Below are positions 48,402 to 50,727 of a DNA stretch of 50,727 nucleotides, piece after piece. The notes under the pieces were generated by a model. The model was not told the DNA's origin. It was given only the letters and a program-made list of their open reading frames with translations, and searched no databases. A program made the position numbers and the translations under genes. The stretch is taken from the NCBI GenBank assembly GCA_937888775.1, contig CALAQT010000242.1, positions 1 to 50,727 of the forward strand. Reading direction: 5' to 3'. How positions within the stretch are numbered: the first letter of the stretch is position 1; each line of letters starts with the position of its first letter. The DNA comes from an uncultured Actinomycetes bacterium (GTDB lineage: Bacteria > Actinomycetota > Thermoleophilia > Solirubrobacterales > Solirubrobacteraceae).

Positions 48402-50651
48402 ATGTTGAAGCTCACCCGCTGGTGCATCGCCCATCGCCGTCGCGTAGTCCTGGCCTGGGTGGCCGTCGCGGTCCTCACCACCGTCGTCGCCGGAGCCATC
48501 GGTCGTCAGTACGCCACCAACTTCAGCCTGCCCGGGACCGAGTCCCAGCGGGCGCTTGACCTGCTCAGGCGGGACTTTCCCGCCCAGAGCGGCGACGTCG
48601 ACACGATCGTCTTCCACGTCTCCCACGGCACGATTTACTCGCCGGCCGTGCGCGCGGCGATGACGCCGGTGCTGGCCCGCGTGGCCCGGGACCCGCACGT
48701 CGCGGGGGTGCTGAGGCCCTACGGCGTGCGCGGAGCCGTCGAGGTCTCACGCGACCGGATGACCGCCTTTGCGACCATCAACTACGACAAGTCCGCCAAC
48801 CTGCTGCCGAACGCGACGGGCAATGCGGTCCTCGATCAGATCGGCGCGGTTCACGTGTCCGGCCTGCAGGTGGCGGCGGGCGGTCAGGTGATCGAGGACG
48901 CCGAGGGCTTCAGCGTGGGCCCGGCCACCGAGATCGGGGTGGTTGCCGCGCTGGTGATCCTGTTGCTCACGTTCGGCTCGCTGACCGCGGCCGGGATGCC
49001 GTTGATCACGGCCGGCCTGGGCCTGATCACCGGCGTGGCGCTGATCGGGCTCGCCACCCACATCACGAGCATGTCGAACATCTCACCCGAGCTGGCGCTG
49101 ATGATCGGGCTCGGGGTCGGGATCGACTACGCGCTGTTCATCGTCACCCGCTTCCGTGAGAACTACCTCGCCCTCGGCGGCGTGGAGCGTTCGGTGCTCG
49201 GTGCGATGGACACCTCCGGGCGGGCGATCCTGTTGGCCGGGACCACCGTGGTGATCGCACTGCTCGGAATGTTCGCCACCGGAGTGAGCTTCATGTACGG
49301 ATTGGCGATCGCCGCGGTGATCGCGGTGCTGCTCACGCTCGTGGCTTCGCTGACGCTGCTGCCGGCGATCCTGTCGCGTTTCGGGCCGCGGATCGTGCGG
49401 CCCCGGGAGGCTCGGCGCAGTCCATTCGGTCGCCGCCGGACGCCAGCAACGGTCACTGACGGTGGTGGCGCAGCCGTCAGCGCGGCGCCCCGCTCGAGGT
49501 GGCGGCAGTGGAGCGAGATGGTGCAGGCGCGCCCGTGGCCGCTGGCGATCGTCTCGCTGGCGGTGATGATCGCGCTGCTGCTCCCGGTGTTCGCGCTGCG
49601 ACTTGACACCAGCGACGCCGGCAACGATCCGGCCAGCACCAGCTCTCGCCATGCCTTTGACCTGCTGGCGCACGGCTTCGGAGCAGGGTTCAACGGCCCG
49701 TTGCTGGTGATCGCCGAGCTGCCCAGCCCCAACCACACATCGGCGCTGCCGGCGCTGCGGGCTGCGGTCAGCGCCGCCCCCGACGTCGTCGCTGTCACGC
49801 CACCCCGGATCGCGCCGTCGGGCACCGTCGCGGTCATCGAGGTCTACCCCGGCTCGGCGCCTCAGGCGACCGCGACCACCGACCTGGTCAACCACCTGCG
49901 CCACGACGTCGTACCGCCGCTGGCGCGCCGCAACGGCGCGCCGGTCCTGGTTGGCGGCTTCACCGCAGGCTCGATCGACTTCTCCCACGTGCTCTCGGGC
50001 AAGCTACCGCTGTTCATCGGGATCGTGGTCGTGCTCTCGGCGCTGCTGCTGCTGGTCATCTTCCGCTCGCTGGTGATCCCGCTCCAGGCCGCGATCATGA
50101 ATCTGATCAGCATCGGCGGTGCGCTCGGCGTCACCGTCCTGGTGTTCCAAGACGGTTGGTTCGCGAGCGTGCTCGGCGTGGAGAAGGGCCCGATCGAGCC
50201 ATGGATACCCGTGCTCATGTTCGCCGTCGTGTTCGGGCTCTCGATGGACTACGAGGTGTTCCTTATCTCCCGGGTGCGCGAGGAGTGGGTCCGGCGTCAG
50301 GACGCTTCCGGCGCCGTGGCCGACGGCATCGCGTTCACCGGGCGGGTGATCAGTGCCGCCGCCGCGATCATGGTCTGCGTGTTCCTGTCGTTCATGCTCG
50401 GCAACCAGCGCACGATCAAGGAGTTCGGATTCGGGCTCGCCGCGGCGGTGTTCCTCGACGCTCTGGTTGTGCGCTGCGTGCTGCTGCCGGCCGTGCTCGA
50501 GCTGCTCGGCCCGGTCACGTGGCGCCTGCCGCGCTGGCTCGACGCTCGCCTGCCCCACATCAATATCGAGGGCTCGGCCGCGCGCACATCCACCGCGCCC
50601 GCGACGCTCGGTGACGAGGAGGCTGCCGAGCGCCAGCCGACGCGCGTGTAA
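48402..50651 (+). CDS. MMPL-family RND transporter, 749 aa
   Basis: The protein has the MmpL/RND layout: helix 1 (VVLAWVAVAVLTTVVAGAIG), a periplasmic-type porter domain, helices 2-6, a cytoplasmic loop, then helix 7 and the second half repeating the pattern, about 12 helices in all. The membrane motifs GLGVGIDYALFIVTRFRENY and VFGLSMDYEVFLISRVREEW carry the Asp-Tyr pairs of the proton relay. Related proteins export lipids, siderophores or drugs; the substrate here is unknown. The ATG at 48402 is preceded by GGAG at nine nucleotides. The upstream gap has a short GAGACA-type direct repeat (48366-48388). Confidence 0.9.
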   Translation: MLKLTRWCIAHRRRVVLAWVAVAVLTTVVAGAIGRQYATNFSLPGTESQRALDLLRRDFPAQSGDVDTIVFHVSHGTIYSPAVRAAMTPVLARVARDPHVAGVLRPYGVRGAVEVSRDRMTAFATINYDKSANLLPNATGNAVLDQIGAVHVSGLQVAAGGQVIEDAEGFSVGPATEIGVVAALVILLLTFGSLTAAGMPLITAGLGLITGVALIGLATHITSMSNISPELALMIGLGVGIDYALFIVTRFRENYLALGGVERSVLGAMDTSGRAILLAGTTVVIALLGMFATGVSFMYGLAIAAVIAVLLTLVASLTLLPAILSRFGPRIVRPREARRSPFGRRRTPATVTDGGGAAVSAAPRSRWRQWSEMVQARPWPLAIVSLAVMIALLLPVFALRLDTSDAGNDPASTSSRHAFDLLAHGFGAGFNGPLLVIAELPSPNHTSALPALRAAVSAAPDVVAVTPPRIAPSGTVAVIEVYPGSAPQATATTDLVNHLRHDVVPPLARRNGAPVLVGGFTAGSIDFSHVLSGKLPLFIGIVVVLSALLLLVIFRSLVIPLQAAIMNLISIGGALGVTVLVFQDGWFASVLGVEKGPIEPWIPVLMFAVVFGLSMDYEVFLISRVREEWVRRQDASGAVADGIAFTGRVISAAAAIMVCVFLSFMLGNQRTIKEFGFGLAAAVFLDALVVRCVLLPAVLELLGPVTWRLPRWLDARLPHINIEGSAARTSTAPATLGDEEAAERQPTRV

Positions 50652-50727
50652 GGGTTCGCATCGTGGGCCCTAAGGAGTCACGACTTTATTGATCCTCTGA
50701 TCGCCTGATGTTCGGATGGAGGAACCG
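50652..50727. other. Downstream end of the window
   Basis: The last 76 bp contain no gene. A GGAGG at 50714-50718 near the very end could be a ribosome-binding site for a gene beyond the window. Confidence 0.3.

Overview
The window is gene-dense, very GC-rich bacterial chromosome with no rRNA, tRNA, transposase, phage gene or CRISPR array that I can see. Gene content (TatA with a Tat-exported ferritin-like protein, MptB-type and PIG-V-type mannosyltransferases, a BldC-like small regulator, an MmpL-type transporter, GTG/TTG starts, many apparently leaderless genes with a TANNNT box 6-9 nt before the start codon) points to an actinobacterium. The general repertoire suggests the Thermoleophilia/Solirubrobacterales, but that placement is inference.

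Layout. 1-12 kb is an accessory-looking mix: a VOC protein with an amber codon and an AraC regulator with an internal gap (both decayed), an amidohydrolase, a SNF2-type helicase, a cold-shock protein behind a 41-bp tandem repeat, a DksA-like protein without zinc cysteines, a PLP decarboxylase, a gapped DUF2461 gene, a class I amidotransferase, an acyl-lipid desaturase, an aldo/keto reductase, a VOC protein and a gapped cysteine-dioxygenase-like cupin. 11.8-16.3 kb carries three GT-C membrane glycosyltransferases. 16.6-21 kb holds an alpha/beta hydrolase divergent from trehalose-phosphatase, a membrane protein, a glycosyltransferase, Lgt and TatA. 21.2-28.5 kb holds the Tat-exported ferritin-like protein, PolX, thioredoxin, a frameshifted cupin and a type-2 IleRS. 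28.6-32.6 kb is a regulatory island: two paralogous MerR/CarH-like regulators, a membrane HD-GYP protein and a BldC-like protein. 32.8-41.4 kb holds a hydrolase, fumarase, an acetolactate-synthase-like enzyme, a SpoIID-domain protein, an 11-unit minisatellite, a 5'-3' exonuclease, YchF and a PAP2 phosphatase. 41.4-46.1 kb is a phenylalanine/tyrosine catabolic cluster (phenylalanine hydroxylase, homogentisate dioxygenase, HPPD, divergent Lrp regulator, fumarylacetoacetase-family hydrolase). 46.1-50.7 kb has a TadG-like protein, a small unknown, methylmalonyl-CoA epimerase and an MmpL transporter.

How it fits together. The aromatic cluster would convert phenylalanine to fumarate and acetoacetate, with the aminotransferase and maleylacetoacetate isomerase supplied from elsewhere; fumarase lies about 6 kb away. 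Lgt and TatA are envelope-export functions beside a Tat substrate. The three GT-C enzymes probably decorate a cell-envelope lipoglycan.

The most distinctive observations are (i) five disrupted enzyme or regulator genes, three with an in-gene deletion plus frameshift, (ii) at least nine starts with a leaderless promoter pattern, (iii) several unrelated tandem-repeat families, one of which lengthens the tail of homogentisate dioxygenase, and (iv) the regulatory island, where two regulator genes share the motif AATTGCACAA at similar distance from their starts. I found no clear-cut new defence or mobile system.
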